From: Actinoplanes auranticolor | GTDB lineage: Bacteria; Actinomycetota; Actinomycetes; Mycobacteriales; Micromonosporaceae | DNA length: 64,000 nt | Reading direction: 5' to 3' | Assembly (NCBI RefSeq): GCF_018332655.1 | Contig: NZ_BOQL01000005.1 | Span: 1-64,000 of the forward strand | Shown: positions 55,232 through 64,000 of the stretch, one piece after another | How positions within the stretch are numbered: position 1 is the stretch's first letter | How the letters are laid out: the number at the start of each line of letters is the position of its first letter | The notes under the pieces: model-generated | Database searches by the model: none | Seen by the model: the letters and a program-made list of their open reading frames with translations, nothing else | Told to the model about the DNA's origin: nothing | Translations under genes and position numbers: made by a program

Positions 55232-56251
55232 TCAGTCGCGATGGGCCGCGGCGCGCAGGGTGGAGAAGAACTTCTTGAGGGCGGGCTGGTCGGCGTGCCG
55301 GGCCGCCGGGTGGGCAGCCGGCTTCGCGTCCTCCTCGGCCGCCGGATCCACCAGGGAGAACGCGATGCCGTCGAGGATGTCGTGCTCGCTGGCGACCACC
55401 GAGGTCTTCCCGGCGCGTTCCATGATGATGCGCAGGATCAGCGCGCCGGCACCGATCACGTCGGCACGGCCCGGGTGCATCACCGGCAGGTCCCGGCGGT
55501 CGGCCACCGTCGAGCCGAGCAGGTCCTGCGTCACCTTCGCCACGTCGTCGTACGGGACCCGGGTGTGATGGATCCGCTCCGCCTCGTACCGGGGCAGGTG
55601 CAGGGCGAGGGCCGTCACCGTGGTGACCGAACCGGCCAGCCCGACCAGCGTCGCCGTGCCGTGGCCGGACACCGTCCGCAGGGCGGTGTCGACGGCCTTG
55701 GTGATGTCCTGCTCCGCCGCCGCGACCTCCGCCGGGGTCGGCGGGTCGCTGCGCAGGTGCCGCTCGGTCATCCGGACGCAGCCGATGTCCATCGAGATCG
55801 CGTGCCGGACCTCGTCGTCGCCCACCACGAACTCGGTCGAGCCGCCGCCGATGTCGACCACCAGGTACGGCTGCTCGGCCGTCAGCCCGGTGACCGCCCC
55901 GGCAAACGACAGCCGGGCCTCCTCGTCACCCGAGATGACCTCCGGGTCGACGCCGAGCGTGGCGCGGACCATGGCGGTGAAGTCGGCGGCGTTGGCCGCG
56001 TCCCGCGACGCCGAGGTGGCGCACATGCGGACCCGGCTCACACCCAGCTCGGCGATCTCGGTCGCGTACCCGAGCAGGGCCTTGCGGGTGCGCTCGATCG
56101 CCTCCGGAGCCAGCCGGCCGGTGCGGTCGACGCCCTCACCCAGCCGGACGATCTCCATCCGGCGGGCGACATCCGTGAGCTCGCCGCCCGCGATGTCGGC
56201 GATGAGCAGACGGATGGAGTTGGTCCCGCAGTCGATGGCCGCGACTCTCAC
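55232..56251 (-). CDS. ppx: Ppx/GppA phosphatase family protein (exopolyphosphatase)
   Basis: A 339-residue sugar-kinase-fold hydrolase of polyphosphate or pppGpp. The phosphate motifs are IDCGTNSIRLLIAD at the N-terminus and VVDIGGGSTEFVVG at about residue 135. GLAGSVTTVTAL and VIGAGALIL are conserved later. Actinobacterial Ppx1 and Ppx2 types differ in activity, so the exact role is open. It is the last gene of a run with argA, DUF501 and ftsB. Confidence 0.92.
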   Translation of the reverse strand: MRVAAIDCGTNSIRLLIADIAGGELTDVARRMEIVRLGEGVDRTGRLAPEAIERTRKALLGYATEIAELGVSRVRMCATSASRDAANAADFTAMVRATLGVDPEVISGDEEARLSFAGAVTGLTAEQPYLVVDIGGGSTEFVVGDDEVRHAISMDIGCVRMTERHLRSDPPTPAEVAAAEQDITKAVDTALRTVSGHGTATLVGLAGSVTTVTALALHLPRYEAERIHHTRVPYDDVAKVTQDLLGSTVADRRDLPVMHPGRADVIGAGALILRIIMERAGKTSVVASEHDILDGIAFSLVDPAAEEDAKPAAHPAARHADQPALKKFFSTLRAAAHRD

Positions 56252-56260
56252 GCTGTTCTC

Positions 56261-56764
56261 CTAGAGATGGAGGAGCATCCTCGTGTTACCGAGGGTATTC
56301 GGCTTCACCCGTTCCAGGTCGAGGAACTCGGCGACACCTTCGTCGTAGGAGCGCAGCAGCTGCTCGTAGACGCCGTGCGGCACGGGGGCGCCGTCGATCT
56401 CGGCGAAGCCGAACGAGCCGAAGAACCGGGTCTCGAAGGTCAGGCAGAAGACCCGGGCCACCCCCAGCTGCCGGGCGACGTCGAGCAGCTCCGCGACCAG
56501 CCGGTGGCCGATCTTGAGACCTCGGTAGGCGGGGTCCACCGCGACCGTGCGAATCTCGGCCAGGTCCTCCCACATCACGTGCAGCGCGCCGCAGCCCACG
56601 ACCCGGTCGCCGGCCGTGTCCACGGCGACCCAGAACTCCTGGACCGACTCGTAGAGCGTGACGGTGGCCTTGCTCAGCAGCCGGCGGTCCGACGTGTACG
56701 TGTCCACGAGGTCCCGGATGGCCCGGACGTCGGACGTGCGCGCGCGGCGGATCTCGACCTGCAT
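56261..56764 (-). CDS. argA: Amino-acid N-acetyltransferase (N-acetylglutamate synthase type)
   Basis: A 167-residue GNAT enzyme like mycobacterial ArgA (Rv2747), which acetylates glutamate or glutamine for arginine synthesis. It reads QVEIRRARTSDVRAIRDLVD at the start, then IRTVAVDPAYRGLKIGHRLV, the acetyl-CoA loop, and CLTFETRFFGSFGF. ATG 56764 is the start. It lies 9 bases before ppx and 10 bases after DUF501. Confidence 0.86.
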   Translation of the reverse strand: MQVEIRRARTSDVRAIRDLVDTYTSDRRLLSKATVTLYESVQEFWVAVDTAGDRVVGCGALHVMWEDLAEIRTVAVDPAYRGLKIGHRLVAELLDVARQLGVARVFCLTFETRFFGSFGFAEIDGAPVPHGVYEQLLRSYDEGVAEFLDLERVKPNTLGNTRMLLHL

Positions 56765-56774
56765 GCGGCAGAGT

Positions 56775-57275
56775 TTATTCAGCCGGAGGCGGCACGCACG
56801 GACTGCCTGTCCACCACGGCTCGACCGCCGCGCGGACCTCGTCACCGAACGGGTTCACGCCGGGGCCCGCCGCCAGGGCGTGCCCGAGGTGCACGTGCAG
56901 GCACTTGACCCGGTCCGGCATACCGCCCGCGGAGACGTTCTCGATCTCCTCCACGTGCTCGACCGCCTCGCGGCGCCGCAGGTAGTCCTCGTGCGCCCGC
57001 TGGTACTGCTGGGCGAGCGCCGGGTCGGTGGCCAGCCGGTCCTGCATCTCCCGCATGACCCCGGCGGACTCCAGCCGACTGCACGCGGCCGTGGCCCGCG
57101 GGCAGGTCAGATAGAACATCGTGGGGAACGGGGTGCCGTCGTCGAGGCGCGGGGAGGTCTCCACCACGTCCGGGTTGCCGCAGGGGCACCGGTGCGCGAC
57201 GGCCCGGGTGCCGCGGGGGCGGCGGCCGAGCTGCTGAGCGACTGCCTGGAGATCGGTCTCGGAGGGTGTCGTCAT
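56775..57275 (-). CDS. DUF501 domain-containing protein
   Basis: A 166-residue protein. The DUF501 signature VAHRCPCGNPDVVETSPRL and TPFPTMFYLTCP is clear, with paired cysteines. The C-terminal region (CLHVHLGHALAAGPGVNPFG) is conserved. Function is unknown, but the gene follows ftsB in actinobacteria. Its ATG is immediately after the ftsB stop (TAGATG), so the two are co-transcribed. Confidence 0.92.
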   Translation of the reverse strand: MTTPSETDLQAVAQQLGRRPRGTRAVAHRCPCGNPDVVETSPRLDDGTPFPTMFYLTCPRATAACSRLESAGVMREMQDRLATDPALAQQYQRAHEDYLRRREAVEHVEEIENVSAGGMPDRVKCLHVHLGHALAAGPGVNPFGDEVRAAVEPWWTGSPCVPPPAE

Positions 57276-57899
57276 CTACTTCCGGGTTTCTGAGTTGGCA
57301 GCGGCGACGCTGCCCCAGAGCGTGTCGTACCAGCGGCGCTGGGTCTCCGCCGCCGCGCTCTTGCCGGCGTCACGGGCGGCGCCGGCCGGATCGTTCAGCA
57401 CCAGCAGCGGCACCTCGCCGGGGCGCACGTAGAAGAGGCGGTCGCGGGCCTGGGTGCGGACGTACTCCTCGTCCTTCCACTTCTCCACCTCCTCGGCCAG
57501 TCCCTTGATCCGGGCCTGCTGCAGGGCCTGGTCGGCCTGCATCTGGGCGATCTGGGACTCCTGCGCGAGATAGACGCGGACCGGGTAGGTGTAGGCCAGC
57601 GCGAGGGCGACCAGCACGACGATCAGCACGGTGGCGCGGCCGGTGAAGGCCTTGGGGCGGGTGGCGACGGTGCGCTTGGTCGCCCCGGTCGCGGCCGCGC
57701 GGCGCGCGGCGGCCGGACGGCTGCCGGAGCGGATGCCGCTGGTGGTGCGGGGCGCGGGCGTGCGGCGGGGCTCGATCCGGGTGGCGGCGGTGTCGCGGTT
57801 GCGGGCCGGGCGGGCCGCCGTACGGCTGCCCGGGCGTCCCGCATGACCGGTGGGACGACGGGCCGGGCCCTGACCACTCGGTGTGCGGCGCTGCGTCAT
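57276..57899 (-). CDS. ftsB: Septum formation initiator, FtsB/DivIC family
   Basis: A 207-residue division protein of the FtsB-FtsL-FtsQ complex. A basic, unstructured N-terminus of about 90 residues is followed by a membrane helix at about residues 88-108 (VLIVVLVALALAYTYPV). A coiled coil (QIAQMQADQALQQARIKGLAEE) comes next, with the FtsB hallmark RDRLFYVRPGE near residue 155. ATG 57899 follows a purine-rich GGGGAGGGG site. It lies downstream of eno. Confidence 0.9.
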   Translation of the reverse strand: MTQRRTPSGQGPARRPTGHAGRPGSRTAARPARNRDTAATRIEPRRTPAPRTTSGIRSGSRPAAARRAAATGATKRTVATRPKAFTGRATVLIVVLVALALAYTYPVRVYLAQESQIAQMQADQALQQARIKGLAEEVEKWKDEEYVRTQARDRLFYVRPGEVPLLVLNDPAGAARDAGKSAAAETQRRWYDTLWGSVAAANSETRK

Positions 57900-57931
57900 C
57901 CCCTGCCCCTCCCCCGGAGCTCGCCCAAGAC

Positions 57932-57994
57932 CATGGAGTTGCGGCACCTGCCACTGGACACTATGCCCAGGCGACGCGGAGCCACAACTCCATG
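57932..57994. repeat. Inverted repeat ATGGAGTTG in the eno-ftsB gap
   Basis: CATGGAGTTGCGGC (57932-57945) and GCCACAACTCCATG (57981-57994) pair over 10 bp, then a mismatch and 3 more. It lies in the 111-bp gap between eno and ftsB. It may be a REP-like dispersed repeat or a terminator for eno. Confidence 0.5.
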
Positions 57995-58010
57995 ATCTGT
58001 CGACGCAGCG

Positions 58011-59309
<1,299 letters not shown>

Positions 59310-59463
59310 TCATGCTCGTATGGATAGATTCCAGACCGCGACCCTGCGGCCCACCACGGGCTAGAGCGTATCGACCCGGGGTGTCGCCCGTGGCGGCGGC
59401 CGGTGAACTCGCGGCGCCACATGCCTCAGGCAGGGCCGGAAAATGCCGATCTCGGGTATCGCC

Positions 59464-60081
59464 ATGACTACTACCGTGCTCCTTCCCGATGCCGGCTCGT
59501 ACGTCGAGATGACCGCCTCCGACGAGCAGGCCTCCCGTGTCCGTGTGGTTCACGCGGAGGGCAAAGGTCTGACACTGTCAGCCCCGCTGGTCGCCGTCCC
59601 CGTCGTGGGCGCGGACGTCACCCTGCGCTGGTCGGCGGCCCCCCGCGGCCGGTATGCACTGACGTGCGCGGTCCTGGAGGTGGCCGAGAACCGCCTGCAG
59701 GTGGAGGCCCGCGGCGAACCGCTGGTCGAACAGCAGCGCCACTTCGTCCGCGGCGGCGGTGGCGAACAGGTGATCATGCACCGGGTGGGCTTCCCGGACA
59801 CGAACGGCTGGATCCGCGACATCAGCGAACACAGCATGCGCGCCCACTTCGAGGGCACCAACGTGCGCGACGGCGAGGACCTGCAGCTGCGCATAGCACT
59901 GGGCAGCGAGACCATCGACGTGGCCGCGACGGCGTCGAAGGTCGAGGCGCTGGCCCAGCAGGTGCCCCCGGGACCGATGTCGGTGGAGCTGGTGGCCATC
60001 TTCAACGCGACCGAGGCGCAGGCCCGGGTGATCCGCAGGTACGTGATGCGCCAGCAACTGCTGAGCCGCACCCGGGCCTGA
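59464..60081 (+). CDS. PilZ domain protein (probable c-di-GMP-binding)
   Basis: A 205-residue protein with an N-terminal PilZN/YcgR-like beta domain (about residues 1-90) and a C-terminal PilZ domain. The PilZ arginine region is QQRHFVRGGGGE, followed by GWIRDISEHSMRAHFEG in place of the usual DLSxxG motif. It therefore may bind c-di-GMP weakly. ATG 59464 is chosen, and ATG 59443 is also in frame. It is divergent from eno. Confidence 0.8.
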   Translation: MTTTVLLPDAGSYVEMTASDEQASRVRVVHAEGKGLTLSAPLVAVPVVGADVTLRWSAAPRGRYALTCAVLEVAENRLQVEARGEPLVEQQRHFVRGGGGEQVIMHRVGFPDTNGWIRDISEHSMRAHFEGTNVRDGEDLQLRIALGSETIDVAATASKVEALAQQVPPGPMSVELVAIFNATEAQARVIRRYVMRQQLLSRTRA

Positions 60082-60126
60082 GAACCGGTTTGCGCGCAGT
60101 TGCACGCATCGGCAAAGGTGGGTCAC

Positions 60127-60816
60127 GTGCCTGTTCTCCGCCGACGCCTCGCCACGGCCGTACTCATGCTGTGCGCCGCGACGGCGGGCTGCTCGGACCT
60201 GGACGAGCCGGGCCAGGGTCTGACCCGCAACGACCTGGTGGCCGACCTGGCGGCGCAGATGACGTCGGCGGCGGACCTGACGTACGAGGCGAACTACCAG
60301 CTGTCGGGCGGCGAGAAGGCCACGGTCGCGCAGACCCGGAAACCGGCCAGGACGGCGTACGTGTACCCCGGCGGCAAGGTGACGGTGACGGCGGACGCGA
60401 CCACGGAGTGCCGTACGGCGAAAACGACGACCTGCACCCTGACGGCGCCGGCGACACCGGCGAGCCCGGCCCCGGCAACAGTCTTCGCCGGCGCGGGCCA
60501 GAGCGGCCTGATCCACCCGGCGACGGTGCTGGCCCTGCTGAACGCGGCGGTGCTGGACAACGACGTGCAGGTGGAGCAGCACGACACGACGATCGCGGGC
60601 CGGCACGCGACATGCGTGCAACTGGCGGGGGTCGACGACGCGGCGGCCCGTGATTTCACCACCTGCATCACCAATGAGGGGGTGCTGGGCAGCTTCGACG
60701 GCATCCTGGGCCGGACCCGGGTGGAGGTGGCGATGACGCACTACTCGGAAGAGGTCGAGGAAGCGATGTTCGAGCTGCCGAAGTCCGCCAAGCTGGTGGA
60801 TCGCCGGGGGCGGTAG
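60127..60816 (+). CDS. Putative lipoprotein
   Basis: A 229-residue secreted protein. The N-terminus has a basic start and a hydrophobic stretch (LATAVLMLCAATAGC), ending in a lipobox-like TAGC at about residue 22. The mature part has beta-strand patterns (YEANYQLSGGEKATVAQTRK) and paired cysteines (CRTAKTTTC). The GTG at 60127 follows AAGGTGG. Its family was not recognised. Confidence 0.78.
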   Translation: MPVLRRRLATAVLMLCAATAGCSDLDEPGQGLTRNDLVADLAAQMTSAADLTYEANYQLSGGEKATVAQTRKPARTAYVYPGGKVTVTADATTECRTAKTTTCTLTAPATPASPAPATVFAGAGQSGLIHPATVLALLNAAVLDNDVQVEQHDTTIAGRHATCVQLAGVDDAAARDFTTCITNEGVLGSFDGILGRTRVEVAMTHYSEEVEEAMFELPKSAKLVDRRGR

Positions 60817-60921
60817 CTCTCGGGTTCGGAGTATCGGCTGCTCGGCACACCAGCTGTGGCGCCCAGCGCGACCCAGCGCGGTGCAGCTCAGGACCGGCGC
60901 GGCGCGGCTGCGGGGAGAGCC

Positions 60922-62538
60922 TCAGACCCCCAGCAGCGTGCGTAGATGCCGCGGCGGCGGCGACCCGTGCGCCAGCATCGCGTCGTGCCAGGCCTTCGGT
61001 GTCGCGCCGAACGGGCGGGCTGCGGCGATCGCCGACATCTCCGTGTAGCCCACGAAGTAGGTGGAGAGCTGGGTCGAGGTCAGCAGGGCACGCTTCCACT
61101 TGCCTGCTGCTTCGCCTTCCTCCTGGAAGCCTCGGCCCGTCATCATTGCCATCGCTTCGGTTTCGGTCAGGTCCTCGCAGTGGACCAGTTGGTCGAGGAT
61201 CGCGTTCAGGCTCATGCGGAGCTGCATCTTGAGCTGTTGCAGGCGGATCGGCAGGCCGCCGAAGCCGAGGCCGGCCATCAGTTCCTCCGCGTACACCGCC
61301 CAGCCCTCGACGAACGGGCCGGAGAAGCCCAGCGCCCGGACCCTCGTGTCGGCTCGGAAGCGGCGGGAGTGGGCCAGCTGCAGGAAGTGGCCGGGCATCG
61401 CCTCGTGGACCGTCAGGTTGCGCAGCATGTGGTCGTTGTACTCGCGGTAGAACGACTCCACGCGCTCCTGCGGCCAGTCGGACGGGGCCGGGGCGATGCA
61501 GTAGAACGTCGGGACGTCCGCGGTCTCCAGCGGGCCCGGCGGGTCGCAGTAGGCCACCGCCACGCCGCGGGCGAATTCCGGCATCTCCTCGATCACGCAC
61601 GGGTCGTCGATCAGGGTCATCAGGGCGTGCTCGCGGACGAACTCGGTCGCCTCGGCCATCGTCACCTTGGCCAGGTCGACGATCGTGCTGTCGTCGGGGT
61701 GCTGCGCGGCCAGGGTGTCCAGGGCGCGGCGGACCGTCTCGTCGGTGGCTGGGCCGCCGGCCAGCTCGGCCGCGGCCGCGCGGAGCTGCTCGCCGACCTC
61801 GGCCAGGTTGCGTTCCGCCCGGGACAGGACCTCCGACGCCGGCAGCTCGGTGTCGAGCGTGTGCCAGAGCCGGGCCTCCCACAGCGGGCGGCCGAGGCGG
61901 GGGTCGCGGCCGGGCTCGCCGCTCTCCAGCCTCGCCTTGAGCCAGCCGTCGAACTCGGCCAGGGCGGCCAGGGCCGTGGCCGCGGCCGGCTCGACCGCGG
62001 GGCGCAGGCTCGGCGCCTCGGCGAGCAGGCCCGGCACCTGGTCGCGGATCAGGGTCGCCGCGCCGGCGAACTGGCCGACCGCGACCTCGGTGTGCAGCCG
62101 GGGCACGTCGCGCAGGACCGCGCGGGCGGTGGCGAGGGCGTCCGGGATGGCCGCCAGCCGGCCGCCGAGGCTGCTGAGGCGCTCCTCCGCGGGGGCGAAC
62201 GAGCGGGACAGCAGGGTGTGCAGCAGCGGGCCGGGATTGTGGACGAGCGGATTCCACTCGTGCTCGCGGACGTCGCTGAGCTCGAACATGCCGCGCTCGA
62301 CGATGGCCGACAGGATCGCGTGGTCGACCTTGTCCTGGTCGTCGAAGTCGTCCGGGTCGGTGCCGGACAGGGCGTCGGCGGCATCGCGCAGCATGGTCAC
62401 CCGGTCGGTGACCGCACCGGGGGACAGATCGGGCAGCCTATCGTCGAAGCGGTGATCGCCGGCGTAGGACGCCAGCGCGGGGTCGGTCTCCAGGATGGCG
62501 TCGACGATGCTCTCCGCGAGCGGCACGAACTCCGGCAT
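60922..62538 (-). CDS. DUF885 family protein
   Basis: A 538-residue helical protein with the metallopeptidase-like motif NLTVHEAMPGHFLQLAHS at about residue 390 (HExxxGH). LGFSGPFVEGWAVYAEELM follows. DUF885 members are putative zinc-dependent peptidases or hydrolases, but activity is not established for most. ATG 62538 is used, because the upstream extension has no homology. It is the gene after mazG on the same strand. Confidence 0.86.
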   Translation of the reverse strand: MPEFVPLAESIVDAILETDPALASYAGDHRFDDRLPDLSPGAVTDRVTMLRDAADALSGTDPDDFDDQDKVDHAILSAIVERGMFELSDVREHEWNPLVHNPGPLLHTLLSRSFAPAEERLSSLGGRLAAIPDALATARAVLRDVPRLHTEVAVGQFAGAATLIRDQVPGLLAEAPSLRPAVEPAAATALAALAEFDGWLKARLESGEPGRDPRLGRPLWEARLWHTLDTELPASEVLSRAERNLAEVGEQLRAAAAELAGGPATDETVRRALDTLAAQHPDDSTIVDLAKVTMAEATEFVREHALMTLIDDPCVIEEMPEFARGVAVAYCDPPGPLETADVPTFYCIAPAPSDWPQERVESFYREYNDHMLRNLTVHEAMPGHFLQLAHSRRFRADTRVRALGFSGPFVEGWAVYAEELMAGLGFGGLPIRLQQLKMQLRMSLNAILDQLVHCEDLTETEAMAMMTGRGFQEEGEAAGKWKRALLTSTQLSTYFVGYTEMSAIAAARPFGATPKAWHDAMLAHGSPPPRHLRTLLGV

Positions 62539-62649
62539 GGACCGAAATCTACCCGCCGGGTACGACATTCTCGCCCCGCCGAGATCGGCACGGACAGGAC
62601 CAACGCCGCCAGGACCGACCCTGCAGGGATCGATGGGGCAGGCGGAGCG

Positions 62650-63600
62650 TCAGCCCTCGGCTGCGCGGATCTCGGCCGCCAGGTCCAGGGCCGCCTGCCG
62701 CAGCGCGGCCTCCGCGTCGAGCCCCTGCGACCGCGCATCCGCGACCAGCCGCAGCAACGTCGCGCCCAGGCCCGAACCGGCGGGCAGCGACACGCCCACC
62801 CCCGCCCGCTCGGCCCGCTGGAGGATCTTCGCCGCCAGGGACAGGGCCGGCTGGCTCAGCGCGATTCCTTCCAGGACCGAGTCGCGGGCCTTCTCCGCCT
62901 TCTTGATGCGTTCCCAGTTGTCGATGATGTCCTCGACGCCGCCGACCTGCTCGCCCGCGAAGACGTGCGGGTTGCGGCGGACCATCTTCTCCACCAGGCC
63001 GCCGGCCACGTCGTCGACGTTCCAGCGTTCGTCCTCCGGGAGGTTCTCCGCGAGCCGGGCGTGCAGGACGACCTGCAGCAGCACGTCACCGAGTTCCTCG
63101 CGCAGCGCGCCGAGGTCGGAGGCCACGATCGCGTCGTACGCCTCGTAGCTCTCCTCCAGCAGGTACGGCGCCAGGCTCTGGTGGGTCTGCTGCAGCTTCC
63201 ACGGGTCCCCGCCGGGCGAGGCGAGCCGGTCCATCACCGCCACCGCGTCCAGCAGCCGGGCTCCCGGCGGGTCCCACGAGCCGTAGCAGAGCTCCAGTTC
63301 GGCCAGGGACGGCTCGCGGGCCAGGCGCAGGCCGAGACGCCGGGCGAAGTCCTCGTCGCCGGCCGCTCCGGCCAGCCAGATCACCGTCTCGTGGGTGGCC
63401 AGCGCCGCGACCAGGGTTTCCGGGTCGGGCTCGATCACCGTGACCGGCACGCCGGAGGAGCGCAGCGCGTCCACCTGGTCGCCCTCGCCGGCCGTGTAGA
63501 CCGGGTGGGCGCGCAGCAGGTCCCACGCCTCGGCGGTGAGCAGGCCGGCCGGCAGCCGCGGGGACGTGACCAGCAGGACTATCCGTCCGGCTGGGGCCAT
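62650..63600 (-). CDS. mazG: Nucleoside triphosphate pyrophosphohydrolase MazG
   Basis: Hydrolyses nucleoside triphosphates to monophosphates and pyrophosphate, cleaning damaged nucleotides. The 316-residue protein has an N-terminal tetrapyrrole-methylase-like domain of about 115 residues and a MazG domain (KLQQTHQSLAPYLLEESYEA then LREELGDVLLQVVLHARLA) with the acidic residues that bind magnesium. VEDIIDNWERIK is conserved. The ATG overlaps the upstream SurA-like stop by one base. Confidence 0.92.
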   Translation of the reverse strand: MAPAGRIVLLVTSPRLPAGLLTAEAWDLLRAHPVYTAGEGDQVDALRSSGVPVTVIEPDPETLVAALATHETVIWLAGAAGDEDFARRLGLRLAREPSLAELELCYGSWDPPGARLLDAVAVMDRLASPGGDPWKLQQTHQSLAPYLLEESYEAYDAIVASDLGALREELGDVLLQVVLHARLAENLPEDERWNVDDVAGGLVEKMVRRNPHVFAGEQVGGVEDIIDNWERIKKAEKARDSVLEGIALSQPALSLAAKILQRAERAGVGVSLPAGSGLGATLLRLVADARSQGLDAEAALRQAALDLAAEIRAAEG

Positions 63601-64000
63601 CAGGAGACGTCGGTGACGAACGGGGCCTCGGAGGCGCCGGCGCCGCCGAGCGACAGCTCGACCAGGGCCACGTCCGCGTTGCCCGCCTGCGCCGACAGCA
63701 GCACGAGCTGCTGGTTGCCGTAGCGGGGGTTCAGCTTGACGTCGTCTTCCGCCACGATCTTGGCGAGCTCGTTGCGCAGGCCGATACTCTGCTGCAGGGC
63801 CTGCTTGTTCTCGGCCGAGAGCTGGGTCTTGAACTGGTCGAACGGCGTCGCGCCGCCCTCGCTGCCGGACAGCAGCTTGTCGTAGACCGGCCGCAGGTCG
63901 GCGTCGGTCAGCGGCGCCGGGGCCACCTTGGGCAGCAGCGCCGCCCGCAGCTGGAACGTACGCGTGTAGAGCTTCGTGTACTCCCACGTCGGGGAATAGT
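63600..64000 (-). CDS. SurA-like (peptidyl-prolyl isomerase-related) secreted protein, C-terminal part
   Basis: The gene runs off the end of the window. The visible 133 residues start at about YSPTWEYTKLYTRTFQLRAA and end APFVTDVS. They include PVYDKLLSGSEGG and a helical stretch (FDQFKTQLSAENKQALQQSI) as in SurA N-terminal lipoproteins of actinobacteria, which lie between mfd and mazG. The signal peptide and start lie outside the window. Its stop overlaps mazG by one base. Confidence 0.72.
   Translation of the reverse strand, partial: YSPTWEYTKLYTRTFQLRAALLPKVAPAPLTDADLRPVYDKLLSGSEGGATPFDQFKTQLSAENKQALQQSIGLRNELAKIVAEDDVKLNPRYGNQQLVLLSAQAGNADVALVELSLGGAGASEAPFVTDVS

Overview
The window is high-GC chromosomal DNA from an actinomycete, most probably a filamentous member of the Micromonosporaceae such as Actinoplanes. 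This is inferred from the GC-rich coding, frequent GTG starts, a mycothiol-dependent enzyme (mca), a SCO7613-type giant membrane protein, the conserved gene order surA-like/mazG/eno/ftsB/DUF501/ppx, and a tRNA-Leu(UAA) of the bldA type. No rRNA operon, CRISPR array or intact integrase or transposase was seen.

Layout. 0-20.7 kb is core: the end of UDP-glucose dehydrogenase, a 1693-residue membrane protein, a Uma2-type protein, purK-purE, a DUF255 thioredoxin-like protein, a GGDEF/EAL regulator, mca, greA, ilvA, an amidase, metB, a HIT protein and msrA. 20.6-26.3 kb is an accessory island nested in the 3' end of msrA. The msrA tail recurs at 20.6, 21.4 and 25.7 kb as direct copies. The first interval holds an RHH/MazF toxin-antitoxin pair. 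The second is a decayed pSAM2-like integrative element with a frameshifted repSA, a GntR-type regulator, and an AT-richer two-gene membrane operon that uses TTA codons. An inverted, eroded copy of the same module lies at 36.3-36.4 kb beside a deleted methyltransferase and an AbiE-like remnant.

26.7-36.2 kb carries small metabolic genes (SRPBCC, aldo/keto reductase, reductase), a polyphosphate pair (CYTH-CHAD and PPK2), ribonuclease Z behind an unusual leader, and a trypsin-like protease. 38-46 kb holds an opine-dehydrogenase-like enzyme, cystathionine beta-synthase, two SGNH hydrolases, a thiolase and a Bax-inhibitor-1 protein. A 124-bp repeat flanks part of this stretch in inverted orientation.

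46.3-64 kb is core again: tRNA-Leu(UAA), NADH dehydrogenase, a MoxR/DUF58/DUF4129 operon, a family 5 uracil-DNA glycosylase, an LppU-like protein, a PadR/HAAS pair under a self-contained leaderless promoter-operator, then ppx, argA, DUF501, ftsB, eno, a PilZ protein, a lipoprotein, a DUF885 protein, mazG and the end of a SurA-like protein.

Functional links. metB and cbs belong to transsulfuration and ilvA feeds isoleucine synthesis. purE and purK catalyse consecutive purine steps. The EAL and PilZ proteins suggest cyclic-di-GMP signalling. CYTH-CHAD, PPK2 and Ppx touch polyphosphate. msrA and mca serve redox repair and detoxification.
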